Assembly (NCBI RefSeq): GCF_019050325.1
Contig: NZ_VOMB01000001.1
Coordinates: 39,705-103,704 of the forward strand
Length of the DNA: 64,000 nt
Direction of reading: 5' to 3'
Origin: [Mycobacterium] fortunisiensis
GTDB taxonomy: Bacteria; Actinomycetota; Actinomycetes; Mycobacteriales; Mycobacteriaceae
Positions 9,148 through 17,856 of the stretch are shown here, one piece after another (position 1 is the stretch's first letter; the number at the start of each line of letters is the position of its first letter). The notes under the pieces are model-generated. The model was not told the DNA's origin. It was given only the letters and a program-made list of their open reading frames with translations, and did no database searches. A program made the position numbers and the translations under genes.

Positions 9148-10676
9148 CCGCCACCGCCGCCACCGCTGACACGTCGAGCTCCTCGTCCAGCCGGCCGTCG
9201 ACCACCCGGGTCACCATCCTCACCGGTAAGAGGATGACCGACCTGGTGTTGCCGGCCAGTGCGCCGATCGAGACCTACATCGACGAGACCGTGAATGTGC
9301 TGGGCGAGCTGCTCGAGGACACTCCGAAGGACACCCTCGCCGGCTTCGACTTCTCCGAGCAGGGCATGTGGGCGTTCGCGCGGCCGGGCGCCCCGCCGCT
9401 GAAGGCCGACGAATCCCTGGATGACGCCGGCGTCGTGGACGGATCCCTGCTGACGTTGGTCTCGGTCAGCCGCACCGAGCGGTACCGGCCCCTGGTCGAG
9501 GACGTCATCGACGCCATCGCGGTGCTCGACGAGTCACCGGTGTTCGACCGCACCGCCCTGAATCGCTTTGTCGGCGTGGCCATCCCGGTGGTGGCCACCG
9601 TCATCACGGTGATGTCGCTGGTGTCCTGGAGCGGCGCCGGCCAGGGCTGGTGGTGGGCATTGGCACTGGGGCTGTTCGGCCTCGGTCTGCTGGGCAGCAG
9701 CTTTGCCGCCCAGAGTCGGTACGAGAACCTCGATCTGTCCGAGAGCCTGCTGGTGGCCGCGACGATCGTGTTGGCCGGTGCCGCCGCGTTGGCGGTCCCG
9801 TTGCCCTATGACGCGGATTCTCTCGGGGCGCCGCAGCTGGCCGGTGCCGGCGCGGTGGTGCTGTTGCTGACGTTGGCGACCCGTGGTGGCCCGCGTCGGC
9901 GAGCAGATGCCGCGTCGTTCATGGCGATCGTGGCGATCGCCATCACCGGCGCGGCGATTGCCTTTGGCTACGACGCTGGGGCCTGGGTGCCTGCCGGGGC
10001 CATCGCGTTCGGTCTGATCGTGGTCACCAACGCCGCGAAACTCACTGTGGCCGTGGCCCGTATCGCACTGCCGCCGATCCCGGCGCCGGGTGAATCGGTG
10101 TCCAACGACGAGCTGCTCGACCCGGTTGTCACGCCGGACGAGATCGACGAGCAGTCGCCGACCTGGAAGGCGATCATCGCCTCGGTGCCGGAATCCGCTG
10201 CACGGCTGCAGGAGCGCAGTTTGCTGACCCGGCAGTTGCTGATCGGGTTCCTGTCGGCCGGTGCGCTGGTGCTGTCGGTCGGTGCGATTGCGGTTGTGGT
10301 GCAAGGCCACTTCTTCGTGCACAGCATGATCGTCGCCGGGCTGGTGGCCGTGATCTGTGGTTTCCGGTCCCGGCTGTACGCCGAGCGCTGGTGCTCCTGG
10401 TCGCTGCTGGCCGCGGCGATCGCGGTGCCCACGGGCGTGATGGTGCGGATGTGCCTGTGGAACCCGGGTAGCGCCTGGCTGGTGCTGGTGGCCTTCACCG
10501 CACTGGGACTCGTCGCGCTGATCGCGGTGGGCGCCACCGACGGGGTGCGTCGGGTGTCTCCGGTGACCAAGCGGATTCTGGAATTGACCGACGGTGCCGC
10601 GATCGCCGCGGTGATTCCGCTGCTGCTGTGGATCGCCGGGGTGTACGACCTGCTGCGAAATCTCCGGTTGCACTGA
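9144..10676 (+). CDS. eccD1: ESX-1 membrane pore subunit EccD1
   Basis: A 510-residue integral membrane protein, the usual EccD length. The N-terminal ~110 residues form a soluble ubiquitin-like domain (from VTILTGKRMTDLVLP). About 11 transmembrane segments follow between residues 135 and 505, ending with VIPLLLWIAGVYDLL. Two EccD copies per protomer line the type VII secretion pore. The start is TTG at 9144, inside a TTGA overlap with the espI stop; no upstream start is compatible with the family N-terminus. This is the last gene of the plus-strand ESX-1 operon. Confidence 0.95.
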   Translation: MTATAATADTSSSSSSRPSTTRVTILTGKRMTDLVLPASAPIETYIDETVNVLGELLEDTPKDTLAGFDFSEQGMWAFARPGAPPLKADESLDDAGVVDGSLLTLVSVSRTERYRPLVEDVIDAIAVLDESPVFDRTALNRFVGVAIPVVATVITVMSLVSWSGAGQGWWWALALGLFGLGLLGSSFAAQSRYENLDLSESLLVAATIVLAGAAALAVPLPYDADSLGAPQLAGAGAVVLLLTLATRGGPRRRADAASFMAIVAIAITGAAIAFGYDAGAWVPAGAIAFGLIVVTNAAKLTVAVARIALPPIPAPGESVSNDELLDPVVTPDEIDEQSPTWKAIIASVPESAARLQERSLLTRQLLIGFLSAGALVLSVGAIAVVVQGHFFVHSMIVAGLVAVICGFRSRLYAERWCSWSLLAAAIAVPTGVMVRMCLWNPGSAWLVLVAFTALGLVALIAVGATDGVRRVSPVTKRILELTDGAAIAAVIPLLLWIAGVYDLLRNLRLH

Positions 10677-10683
10677 CGTTTGT

Positions 10684-10727
10684 CGACAAAGCGGGGCGGG
10701 TCCGGCATGGACCGCCCCGCTTTGTCG
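10684..10727. terminator. bidirectional terminator between convergent ESX-1 operons
   Basis: Perfect 16-bp inverted repeat CGACAAAGCGGGGCGG with a 12-nt loop. It lies 7 bp after the eccD1 stop and before the end of espL on the other strand. The arms extend by four more pairs with one bulged G. Its placement between two converging operons fits a shared terminator. Confidence 0.75.
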
Positions 10728-10826
10728 TGTGGGCAGCGAAGTTCTGCCGAGACTGCCGGGGATCGCAAAACAGGTCAGCCCGCCGCGCCACCGGGGCGAA
10801 GCGGGCCGACCGTGTGCGGCGGGGTC

Positions 10827-11165
10827 TCAGCCCGGCTGCGGTCCGTCTGCGGTCAGTTCGGCGACCATCGCGTCGAGCCGTTCGCGGTCGGCCTCGATGG
10901 ACGTCGTCGCGGCCGCCGTCGCCTTCTGGATGGCCTCGTTGAGCCGTTGTTCGACGGCCGGGGCACCCAGGCGCAGCAACCCGTCCTTGATGTACACGTC
11001 GACCAGGTGATGGTGCCCGTTGAGCGTCACCTCGACACTCTGGGCTTCGTCTGTCGCGGTGAACGTTTCGGTGTTCATCTTGTGCAGCTGATCGTCCATG
11101 AGGGACTGCAGTTGTTGCGCCTGACGGAGAACCGCAGCGACCTGCGGGTGCATCTCGTCCGTCAT
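10827..11165 (-). CDS. espL: ESX-1 associated protein EspL (YbaB/EbfC-like)
   Basis: A 112-residue protein directly after espB, matching EspL in size (115 residues in M. tuberculosis) and position. It has the YbaB/EbfC-type layout: an N-terminal amphipathic helix (VAAVLRQAQQLQSLMDD), a central beta segment (SVEVTLNGHHHLVDVYI) and a C-terminal helix with repeated Ala and Glu/Arg. YbaB relatives bind DNA as dimers; EspL itself has been linked to stability of other Esp substrates. The ATG overlaps the espB stop in ATGA. It is the last gene of the minus-strand operon. Confidence 0.82.
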   Translation of the reverse strand: MTDEMHPQVAAVLRQAQQLQSLMDDQLHKMNTETFTATDEAQSVEVTLNGHHHLVDVYIKDGLLRLGAPAVEQRLNEAIQKATAAATTSIEADRERLDAMVAELTADGPQPG

Positions 11166-12715
11166 TTCGAATCCTGCCCGTCCTGGCCGGGCTTGCGCTT
11201 GCGGCGGCCGATGATGCCTTCGGTGTAGTTACGGTCCTCGACGTAGAGGTCTTCGTCGGGCGTCAGGCCGGCGTTGCGGCGCTTCTCCTTGCCCTGGCCT
11301 TGGCCATGGCCGCCACCCATGCCGCCCATGCCGCCGCCCATGCCGCCCATGCCGCCACCGCCGGGACCGGCTGCAGGGCCGCCACCGGCGCGGGCACCGG
11401 CCGGAGACGGCGCCACCGAATCCGCTCCGACCGACGGGCCGAGCGGGCCGGCGCCCATCCCGCCGCCCATGCCGCCGCCACCGCCGCCGGCGCTGGCGGG
11501 CTTGAGGCTCGGATCGTCGAGGCCGGGAATCTCCGGGGTGCCCCCCTCGGGCAGGCCCTCACCGAGGCCACTGGGCATGCCGCCGCCGGCGGGGGACCCG
11601 CCACCGGACGGCGATCCGCCGCCGGACGGGGACCCGCCACTGGGCGAACCTGAAGGCTGCTCGCCTGCGGACTGCTTCTCGAGACCAGCCGGGGACATCG
11701 ACGGCATCTTGGGCATTTCGGGTGTGCCGCCGGAATCGCTGGGGGTGCCGCCGGGTCCACTGGGTCCCCCGGGTCCACCCGGGCCGCCGGGAACCTGACC
11801 GGGGTCGATCCCACCGGCGCCCTGCGGGGGCTTGGGTGCCTGAGCCGGGGTCAGCACGAGCGAACTGGCGTACTGTGCGCGCAGTTCCTCGGACTGACGC
11901 TGCAATTCCTGCATGGATTCGGTGATGCGCCGGATGCGCTCCGAGTTTCCGGTGGCGCGGTCGAACACCTCCCGGACTTCCCACGGCTTGGTCTCCATGG
12001 CGTCCTTGAGTTCGGCCTCGAGTTCCAGATACCGGTTGTAGATCGGGGTGTGCTGGTCGATGGCAGCGCGGTGCTGCGAGTCGATGATGTTCGCGTTGGC
12101 CGCCACGGCTTTCCAGGCAACGGATACCTGCTGCATCCAGGTGAGCAGTTCCTGGCGGTACTTCTCGGCCGTCTCGGCGGCCGCGCCCTCCCAGTTCGGG
12201 ATGTTGCCGTCGGGCATGATCCGGCTGAGGTTGGTGGCGACGGTGGTCCACTGGCTGTACGCCTCGCGTGCCGACGCTCCGCCGTCACCACTGGTCAGTG
12301 CCTGCTGGGCGGCCTTGACGTCCATGCATTCACCGGTCGGATACGACGTCAGCGGGGGCATCGGTTCTGGATCGGCCGGACGCGGCGCGGGCGGGCCGGG
12401 CACCGTGATATCGGCCATGCCTGCCATCCGGGCGGGATCGCTCGACAGCACCTCGGCGTACTCGGCGTCCTTCTTGTCGTATTCGCCGGCGGTCGTGCGC
12501 AGGATCCCGGCGACGCGTTTGGATTCCTCCTCGGCCCACTTGTTGCAGCGCTGCAGCGCCGCGGCGTTGGAGTTGATGTTCTCGATGGCCGGTCCGGTGG
12601 AGCGGAGCGCATCCGGGGCGGTGACCGTGACCGGCTCGCCCGGCCAGCTGAGGCCTTCCAGTTCGCCCGCTCGCGCGACGAGTTGGCCGGTGTCGACCCT
12701 TAATTCTTCTGCCAT
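11162..12715 (-). CDS. espB: ESX-1 secreted substrate EspB
   Basis: A 517-residue secreted ESX-1 substrate. The N-terminal PE/PPE-like helical domain has the export motif Y-x3-D (YDKKD, residues 79-83) and a WxG (NWEG, Trp175-Gly177). EspB uses both to build its bundle and heptameric ring. Residues ~290-475 are Pro/Gly/Ser/Met-rich low complexity, including short tandem repeats. The final segment (DEDLYVEDRNYTEGIIG followed by basic residues) closely matches the C-terminus of M. tuberculosis EspB, part of which MycP1 removes. Ribosome-binding site GAGGGG lies 9 bp upstream. The protein is longer than the 460-residue M. tuberculosis version because of the low-complexity part. The gene for its chaperone EspK is not present nearby. 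Confidence 0.9.
   Translation of the reverse strand: MAEELRVDTGQLVARAGELEGLSWPGEPVTVTAPDALRSTGPAIENINSNAAALQRCNKWAEEESKRVAGILRTTAGEYDKKDAEYAEVLSSDPARMAGMADITVPGPPAPRPADPEPMPPLTSYPTGECMDVKAAQQALTSGDGGASAREAYSQWTTVATNLSRIMPDGNIPNWEGAAAETAEKYRQELLTWMQQVSVAWKAVAANANIIDSQHRAAIDQHTPIYNRYLELEAELKDAMETKPWEVREVFDRATGNSERIRRITESMQELQRQSEELRAQYASSLVLTPAQAPKPPQGAGGIDPGQVPGGPGGPGGPSGPGGTPSDSGGTPEMPKMPSMSPAGLEKQSAGEQPSGSPSGGSPSGGGSPSGGGSPAGGGMPSGLGEGLPEGGTPEIPGLDDPSLKPASAGGGGGGMGGGMGAGPLGPSVGADSVAPSPAGARAGGGPAAGPGGGGMGGMGGGMGGMGGGHGQGQGKEKRRNAGLTPDEDLYVEDRNYTEGIIGRRKRKPGQDGQDSK
11580..11651 (-). repeat. 18-bp tandem repeat inside espB
   Basis: Three near-identical 18-bp units and a diverged fourth, starting at 11580, 11598, 11616 and 11634. 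They encode Gly-Gly-Ser-Pro-Ser-Gly-type hexapeptides in the low-complexity region of EspB. Copy number could vary between strains. Confidence 0.75.
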
Positions 12716-12765
12716 GATCTATTCCCCTCGACCTGGCTGGGACCCCTCTCCCAGCAAGTTTGATG

Positions 12766-14160
12766 TCATTGTTCCAGTGCCATCTGGTAGCGGCTTTCCT
12801 CACGTGGATTGATCAACGTGATCGGCAGCTGGCGGTGCCGCGGTGTGTCAATGAAGTTGGGTCGCATGATCACTCGGCCGACCCCCTGATGCGGTCCGAG
12901 GTAGGTCGTGGAATTCGGCCAGGCCACGCGCGGCACCCGGCCGACGCGGCCGTTGATCATGGTGGCGAACTCGCGGAACTGCGGCCCGAGGGTCACCACC
13001 GCGCCCGAGGCCGCCGAGCGGATCACGAACTGGGTGAACAGGCGGGCGTCCCCGAGGTTGATGCTGACGTCGACGTTGTCGAACGGCATGTACACCGGGT
13101 AGCGGTCCGAGGTCTCGCCGACGAGCACGCCGGCTGACCCGATCGGCAGATCGTAGTGCTTGTCGGTCACCGGGCTGATGCCCTGCAGGGCAGCGCGCTG
13201 CCCGCCGTACAGGCACGAAAAGCCGCGCGGTGTCGTCGGATTCGACAGCGTGGTGAGCAGCACGGTGGTGGTGGGGGCGGCCCCGGGGCTCAACCGCACC
13301 CGGGTGGTGGTGTGATCGGCGCGCGCCGACCACCAGACGTCCGGCCCACCGGGCGCGTTGTAGGCCGCGGTGAAGGTGCTGCGCCCCTTGATCACCGACC
13401 AGGTTTCCTTTTCGAAACTGATCTCGGTGGCCTTGTCGTAGTCGTCGAAGCTGCGCGAGCAGCGGGCGTCGATTCCGTTGCTGGCCAACTGGTCTGCGAT
13501 CCTGGTGGCCGAGGCCACCAGGTAGCGCGCCAATCCGGAGACCCCGCTGTCGCGGCGCTGCGCCGAACGTTCGGTCTTCGTCGGATCGGCGCGCAGCACG
13601 ATCCAGGTCCGCCGGTTCGCCGGCGCCGGGTACGGACCCACCACCTGCTCGTAGAGCGCCACCAGGCTGGCCGGCGCGGTCTTGCCGACTCGGTAGCCGG
13701 CCGACACCACGTCGGCCTCCAGGTCGGGGCAGTGTGCCTCGATCAGCTTCTCGACGAGCTTGGTGCTGACGGTGTCGTCGGAGACGGCGCTGCCGTTGAC
13801 GATCACGGTCGGGGTGAACGGCCGGGGCACCAGCTCGATCACCGCGACCAGATAATCGCCCTGCCAGCGGACCGCGACATGATCGCCGGGCATCACGGTG
13901 GCGCCGACCGCGGGCTCGGAGGCCACATCGGGGGTGCTGCGGTGCCGGCGCCGCCAGGAGAAGATCGCCTTCACCCAGCCGGTGAGCCGTCGTCCTCGGA
14001 TGGTGAGCACCGAGAAGATCGCGATCAGCGCCGACAGGGTGATCCCCAGCCAGAGCAGCTTGAAATGCAGGCACAGGGCGATGCAGGCCGGGATCAGCGT
14101 CGCCGCCCAGATGGCGTGGCCCGTGGTGAAGCGGAACCCGAACTGCCGCAGGAAGTTCAT
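12766..14160 (-). CDS. eccE1: ESX-1 membrane component EccE1
   Basis: A 464-residue EccE protein, peripheral part of the ESX membrane complex. Two adjacent transmembrane helices lie near the N-terminus (around residues 15-55, e.g. IWAATLIPACIALCLHF). A long soluble domain follows with alternating strands and helices. The gene lies between mycP1 and espB, as in other ESX-1 loci. The start ATG overlaps the mycP1 stop (ATGA), so synthesis is probably coupled. EccE has no known enzymatic motif and none is visible. Confidence 0.92.
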   Translation of the reverse strand: MNFLRQFGFRFTTGHAIWAATLIPACIALCLHFKLLWLGITLSALIAIFSVLTIRGRRLTGWVKAIFSWRRRHRSTPDVASEPAVGATVMPGDHVAVRWQGDYLVAVIELVPRPFTPTVIVNGSAVSDDTVSTKLVEKLIEAHCPDLEADVVSAGYRVGKTAPASLVALYEQVVGPYPAPANRRTWIVLRADPTKTERSAQRRDSGVSGLARYLVASATRIADQLASNGIDARCSRSFDDYDKATEISFEKETWSVIKGRSTFTAAYNAPGGPDVWWSARADHTTTRVRLSPGAAPTTTVLLTTLSNPTTPRGFSCLYGGQRAALQGISPVTDKHYDLPIGSAGVLVGETSDRYPVYMPFDNVDVSINLGDARLFTQFVIRSAASGAVVTLGPQFREFATMINGRVGRVPRVAWPNSTTYLGPHQGVGRVIMRPNFIDTPRHRQLPITLINPREESRYQMALEQ

Positions 14161-15506
14161 TGGCGCCGCCGCAACGCACGCCGGGTCATCGCCGCGATCC
14201 CGAGAAGCAGTGCCAACGCTGCCCCGGCCACCACGACACCGGTGATCGGACCACGGTCTGGCGGCGGGATGTACACCGGCGGGGGCACTTCCTTGACCCG
14301 GAACGGTGCCTTCTTCGGTCCGGCGGGAACCTCCCAGGTCAGTGCGGCCACCGGATCGACCACGCCGGCACCGACGTAGTTGTCGACGCCGCCGCCGGGG
14401 TGGCGCGCGGTGGCGGTGATCCGGTTGATGACCTGGGCCGGGGTCAGATCCGGGAAGCGTTGCTTGACCAGCGCGGCCAGGCCCGAGACGTAGGCCGCCG
14501 AGAACGACGTGCCGTTGAGCGGCACCGGGCCGTCCTCACCGGGGGTGGCGTTGACGGGTTGGCCCTCGTAGCCGAGCGCGACGAGATTCTCGCCCGGGGC
14601 GGCCGCGCCGACCCACGGACCCGACATCGAGAAGTTGCTCGGCTGACCGTTCTGGCTGACGCTGCCGACGGTCAGCACCAGCGGGTCGTACCAGGCCGGG
14701 CTGACGATCGTCTGCACGCCCTTCCAGCCGCGGGCGTCGGCGGGGACCGACGGATCCGGCGGCGGGTTCTGGGTGCAGTCCTGGCCGGTGTTGCCGGCGG
14801 CGACGATGATCACCACGCCCTTGACGTTGACCGCATAGTTGATGGCCGCGCCCAGGCTGGACTCGTCGATCCGGCGGGTCACCTTGTAGCAGGCGGCCTC
14901 GCTGATGTTGATCACCTGCGCGCCCAGGTTGGCGGCATGCACCACCGAGCGGGCCAGGCTGCGGATCGAGCCCGCGGTCTGGGTGGTGTTCGGGTCGTTG
15001 GGATCCTGACGCGAGCCCTTGGGCTGGAACGCCACCGACGTCTGGCGCAGCGAGAGCAGTCGGGCGTCGGGGGCGACACCGACGAATCCGTCGGTGGGGG
15101 CGGCCCGCCCGGCGATGATCGACGCGGTCAGGGTGCCGTGGGCGTCACAGTCGGACATCCCGTTGCCGCCGGCGTCGACGAAATCGCCGCCCGGTTCGGC
15201 GGGGACCCGGGGTGAGCCGTTGACCCCGGTGTCGATCACCGCGACAGTTACGCCTGCGCCGGTTGCGAACTTGTGCGCTTCGGGCAGCCGCAGGTAGTCG
15301 GCCGCCCACGGTTTGTCGGCGAAGTTGGAATTGGGCATGACCGTGGGTGCAGCGCAGATCTTGCGCTGCTCCATGGGCTGGTCGGGGCCCGTTTCATCAG
15401 GGGGAACAGCTGCGGCATCGATTGCCGGCGGATCGATCGCCCACGCCGGAGGCGCACTGAATAGGGCCAACAACGATGCCAGCAGCATCACGGCTACGCG
15501 CTGCAC
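14157..15506 (-). CDS. mycP1: ESX-1 mycosin protease MycP1
   Basis: Membrane-anchored subtilisin-like serine protease of 449 residues. It has an N-terminal signal peptide (about residues 1-23, ending AWA), the catalytic triad Asp92 (VIDTG), His123 (DAHGT) and Ser334 (NGTSFSAA), the oxyanion Asn239 (AAGNTG), and a C-terminal transmembrane helix ahead of an Arg-rich tail. MycP1 cleaves EspB in the periplasm and stabilises the ESX-1 complex. The start is GTG at 15506, supported by GGGGGAG 8 bp upstream; the next ATG would cut into the signal peptide. It is the first gene of the minus-strand operon, so its promoter should lie within 15507-15680, which holds no other gene. Confidence 0.96.
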   Translation of the reverse strand: MQRVAVMLLASLLALFSAPPAWAIDPPAIDAAAVPPDETGPDQPMEQRKICAAPTVMPNSNFADKPWAADYLRLPEAHKFATGAGVTVAVIDTGVNGSPRVPAEPGGDFVDAGGNGMSDCDAHGTLTASIIAGRAAPTDGFVGVAPDARLLSLRQTSVAFQPKGSRQDPNDPNTTQTAGSIRSLARSVVHAANLGAQVINISEAACYKVTRRIDESSLGAAINYAVNVKGVVIIVAAGNTGQDCTQNPPPDPSVPADARGWKGVQTIVSPAWYDPLVLTVGSVSQNGQPSNFSMSGPWVGAAAPGENLVALGYEGQPVNATPGEDGPVPLNGTSFSAAYVSGLAALVKQRFPDLTPAQVINRITATARHPGGGVDNYVGAGVVDPVAALTWEVPAGPKKAPFRVKEVPPPVYIPPPDRGPITGVVVAGAALALLLGIAAMTRRALRRRQ

Positions 15507-15682
15507 GCCTCACACTCCCCCAATTACATCGGACCTGTCAGCAGTGTGCTCGTGCACATTCAGCAAACAATGTCCGGCCTGCTCGAAAATGAACCGTCTC
15601 ACGTCAAGCCGACCCGCGATTTGCACGCAGGCAATCATAAGGGTGCCTTACGCAGGTCGATGACGCTTTCTCAGCCCGTGGA

Positions 15683-15940
15683 TCAGGCATCGAGGTCCTG
15701 CGCGACGAGCCCGGCCACCGTGGCCAACACGTCGGCGTCCTCGCAGGCAACGGTCACCGGGGTGCCGTGGGCAGCGCCCAGGGTCATGATCATCAGGGCC
15801 GATCCGGCGTCGACGGGCTCGGCGCCACCGACGGCCAGCGAGACCGGAACCCCGGCGTTCAGCACGGCGTCGGCGATTACCGCGGCGGGCCGCGCGTGCA
15901 GTCCGATCGTGGAGCCGACGGTGACGGTCTTGCTAGGCAT
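15683..15940 (-). CDS. ptsH: PTS phosphocarrier protein HPr
   Basis: An 85-residue HPr protein that carries phosphate from Enzyme I to sugar-specific Enzyme II proteins. The active-site His15 is in GLHARPAA. Ser47 in AGSALMIM sits at the position of the regulatory serine of HPr proteins. The ATG at 15940 has an excellent ribosome-binding site (GAGGAGGG). It is divergent from the Enzyme I gene across 76 bp, so the two promoters must share this space. No sugar-specific Enzyme II gene is present in the window. Confidence 0.93.
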   Translation of the reverse strand: MPSKTVTVGSTIGLHARPAAVIADAVLNAGVPVSLAVGGAEPVDAGSALMIMTLGAAHGTPVTVACEDADVLATVAGLVAQDLDA

Positions 15941-16016
15941 ATCCCTCCTCGGGGGCGCTCGGGACGGTGGTGACGGCGGCTGCGAGCTCAGCAAACGCAT
16001 TTGTAACCTGTGTCAC

Positions 16017-17681
16017 GTGAGCTCGACAACTCCGGCCACCTCGCCGGTGGTCCTGCAGGGCGTGCCGGTGGTGCCCGGGCGGCAGTGTGCCCCGGTGATC
16101 CGGCCGGGCCGCGCGCCGGCCTACGACGGCGCGGCAGCCGATCTGGCCCTACCGGACCGCGCGGCCGAGACCGCCCGGTTCGGTGCGGCGGTGACGGCCG
16201 TGTCGGCGCGGTTGCGGGAGCGGGCCGCGCACGCCACCGGTGTGGCCGCCCAGGTGCTCGATGCGCACGCCACGCTGGCCGGTGACCGGGCCTGGTGCGC
16301 GGCCGTCGACAAGCGGATCGACGCCGGAACACCCGCGGTGCGCGCCGTCGTGGAAGCCACCGCCGAGTTCGCGGCGATGCTCACCAAACTGGGTGGGTTG
16401 ATGGCCGAACGGGTCAGCGATCTGAACGACATCCGCGACCGCGTGCTGGCCGAGCTCCGCGGCGTTTCCGAATCGGTGGTACCGCGGCCGCTCGTCCCGT
16501 CGATCCTGATTGCCGAGGATCTGGCCCCCGCCGATGCCGCGGGCTTGGATCCGGCCCTGGTGATCGGACTGGCCACCGCGCAGGGCGGCCCGACCGGCCA
16601 CACCGCGATCATCGCCCGGGAGCTCGGCATCCCGTGTGTGGTGGCGGTCGGCGGGCTCGACGCGGTACCGCCGGGAGCGACGGTGCTGTTGGACGGCGCG
16701 GCGGGCACGCTGACCGTCGACCCTGATCCTGTGCAGCCGCCCCGGCTGCCGGAGACCCCCGCGTGGACCGGGCCCGGGGCCACCGCCGATGGGCATCGCG
16801 TCGCGCTGCTGGCCAACCTGACCGATGTGCCCAACGCAGATGTGCGGGCCGAGGGGGTGGGTCTGTTGCGCACCGAGCTGTGTTTCCTGGATCGCGACGA
16901 CGAGCCCACGCTCGCCGAGCAGAGTGCCCGCTACCGGCGGGTGCTCGAGGCGTTCGGCGGGCGTCGCGTGGTGATCCGCACGCTCGACGCCGGCTCGGAC
17001 AAGCCGCTGCGCTTTGTGGGGCAGGAGCCTGAGCCGAACCCGGCGCTCGGGGTCCGCGGCATCCGCACGGCCGCGGGCAATCCCGGTCTGCTGACCCGCC
17101 AGCTGGCCGCGATCGCGGCAGGGGCCGAGGCCACTGGGGAGCGGCCGTGGGTGATGGCGCCGATGGTGACCACGGTCGATGAAGCGAAATACTTTGCCGC
17201 GCAGGCGCGGTCATACGGGCTCAGTCCAGGCGTGATGATCGAGGTGCCCGCCGCGGCGCTGCTGGCCGACCGAATCCTGGAGCACGTCGAGTTCCTGTCG
17301 ATCGGGACGAACGACCTGGCGCAGTACACGATGGCCGCCGACCGGACCTCGGCCGGGTTGGCGGCCCTCACCGATCCGTGGCAGCCCGCGGTGCTGAGGT
17401 TGGTGGCGTCGGTGGCACGGTCCGGGGCCGATGCGGGCAAGCCGGTCGGGGTGTGTGGTGAGGCCGCGGCGGATCCGCTGCTGGCGGCGGTGCTGGTGGG
17501 GTTCGGGGTGTCCTCGCTGTCGATGGCCCCGGCGGCGATTGCGCCGGTGGGGGCGCAACTCGCGCAGTTCACGGCGGCGCAGTGCCGTGCCGCCGCCGAC
17601 GCCGTGCTGGCCGCGGCCACCGCGGCGGATGCCCGTGCTGCCGCGCTCGAGCTCCTCAACCCGGGGCGAGCAGACAGTTAG
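16017..17681 (+). CDS. ptsI: PTS Enzyme I (phosphoenolpyruvate-protein phosphotransferase)
   Basis: A 554-residue Enzyme I. It autophosphorylates with phosphoenolpyruvate and passes the phosphate to HPr. The phosphorylated His195 lies in GPTGHTAIIAREL. The C-terminal PEP-binding barrel shows ALGVRGIR, IGTNDLAQYTMAADR and the catalytic Cys in VGVCGEAA. The GTG start at 16017 gives a normal length; the open frame extends upstream only through the divergent HPr gene. It is slightly shorter than the E. coli enzyme (575). The gene is followed by an intergenic hairpin repeat. Confidence 0.94.
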   Translation: MSSTTPATSPVVLQGVPVVPGRQCAPVIRPGRAPAYDGAAADLALPDRAAETARFGAAVTAVSARLRERAAHATGVAAQVLDAHATLAGDRAWCAAVDKRIDAGTPAVRAVVEATAEFAAMLTKLGGLMAERVSDLNDIRDRVLAELRGVSESVVPRPLVPSILIAEDLAPADAAGLDPALVIGLATAQGGPTGHTAIIARELGIPCVVAVGGLDAVPPGATVLLDGAAGTLTVDPDPVQPPRLPETPAWTGPGATADGHRVALLANLTDVPNADVRAEGVGLLRTELCFLDRDDEPTLAEQSARYRRVLEAFGGRRVVIRTLDAGSDKPLRFVGQEPEPNPALGVRGIRTAAGNPGLLTRQLAAIAAGAEATGERPWVMAPMVTTVDEAKYFAAQARSYGLSPGVMIEVPAAALLADRILEHVEFLSIGTNDLAQYTMAADRTSAGLAALTDPWQPAVLRLVASVARSGADAGKPVGVCGEAAADPLLAAVLVGFGVSSLSMAPAAIAPVGAQLAQFTAAQCRAAADAVLAAATAADARAAALELLNPGRADS

Positions 17682-17714
17682 GTACCCGGAATTGGCTGTT
17701 CCGGGGTACCGCAG

Positions 17715-17750
17715 CTGGGGGCCCCTCCCGCTTGCGGGGGACTGCTCGGC
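17715..17750 (+). repeat. dispersed intergenic repeat, copy 1
   Basis: A 36-nt element starting CTGGGGG and ending ACTGCTCGGC, identical to 43422-43457 except for two adjacent bases. It contains the small hairpin CCCGC-TT-GCGGG. It lies 33 bp after the ptsI stop and may act as a terminator or belong to a repeat family. Confidence 0.6.
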
Positions 17751-17799
17751 GAGGGGAATCAACCACGGGGAAGGCGGGGCACCGGCAACGACGGGGAAT

Positions 17800-17819
17800 A
17801 ATCGGACCGGAGTCCGGTT
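17800..17819. promoter_or_regulatory. inverted repeat upstream of pirin gene
   Basis: 8-bp arms AATCGGAC and GTCCGGTT (one G-T pair) around CGGA, 37 bp before the pirin start and just before an AT-rich TTATATCT that could be a -10 region. It could be an operator or a leader hairpin; no regulator can be assigned. Confidence 0.35.
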
Positions 17820-17856
17820 ATATCTGGCATCAGAGTACGCAAACAGGAGGTAGGCG

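Noticed and set aside
9534..10673. 379-codon frame antisense to eccD1
   Set aside because: Gln/His/Arg-rich shadow of a membrane protein gene; nothing recognisable.
12048..12812. 254-codon frame antisense to espB start
   Set aside because: Ser/Ala-rich shadow over a well supported gene, no ribosome-binding site and no motif.
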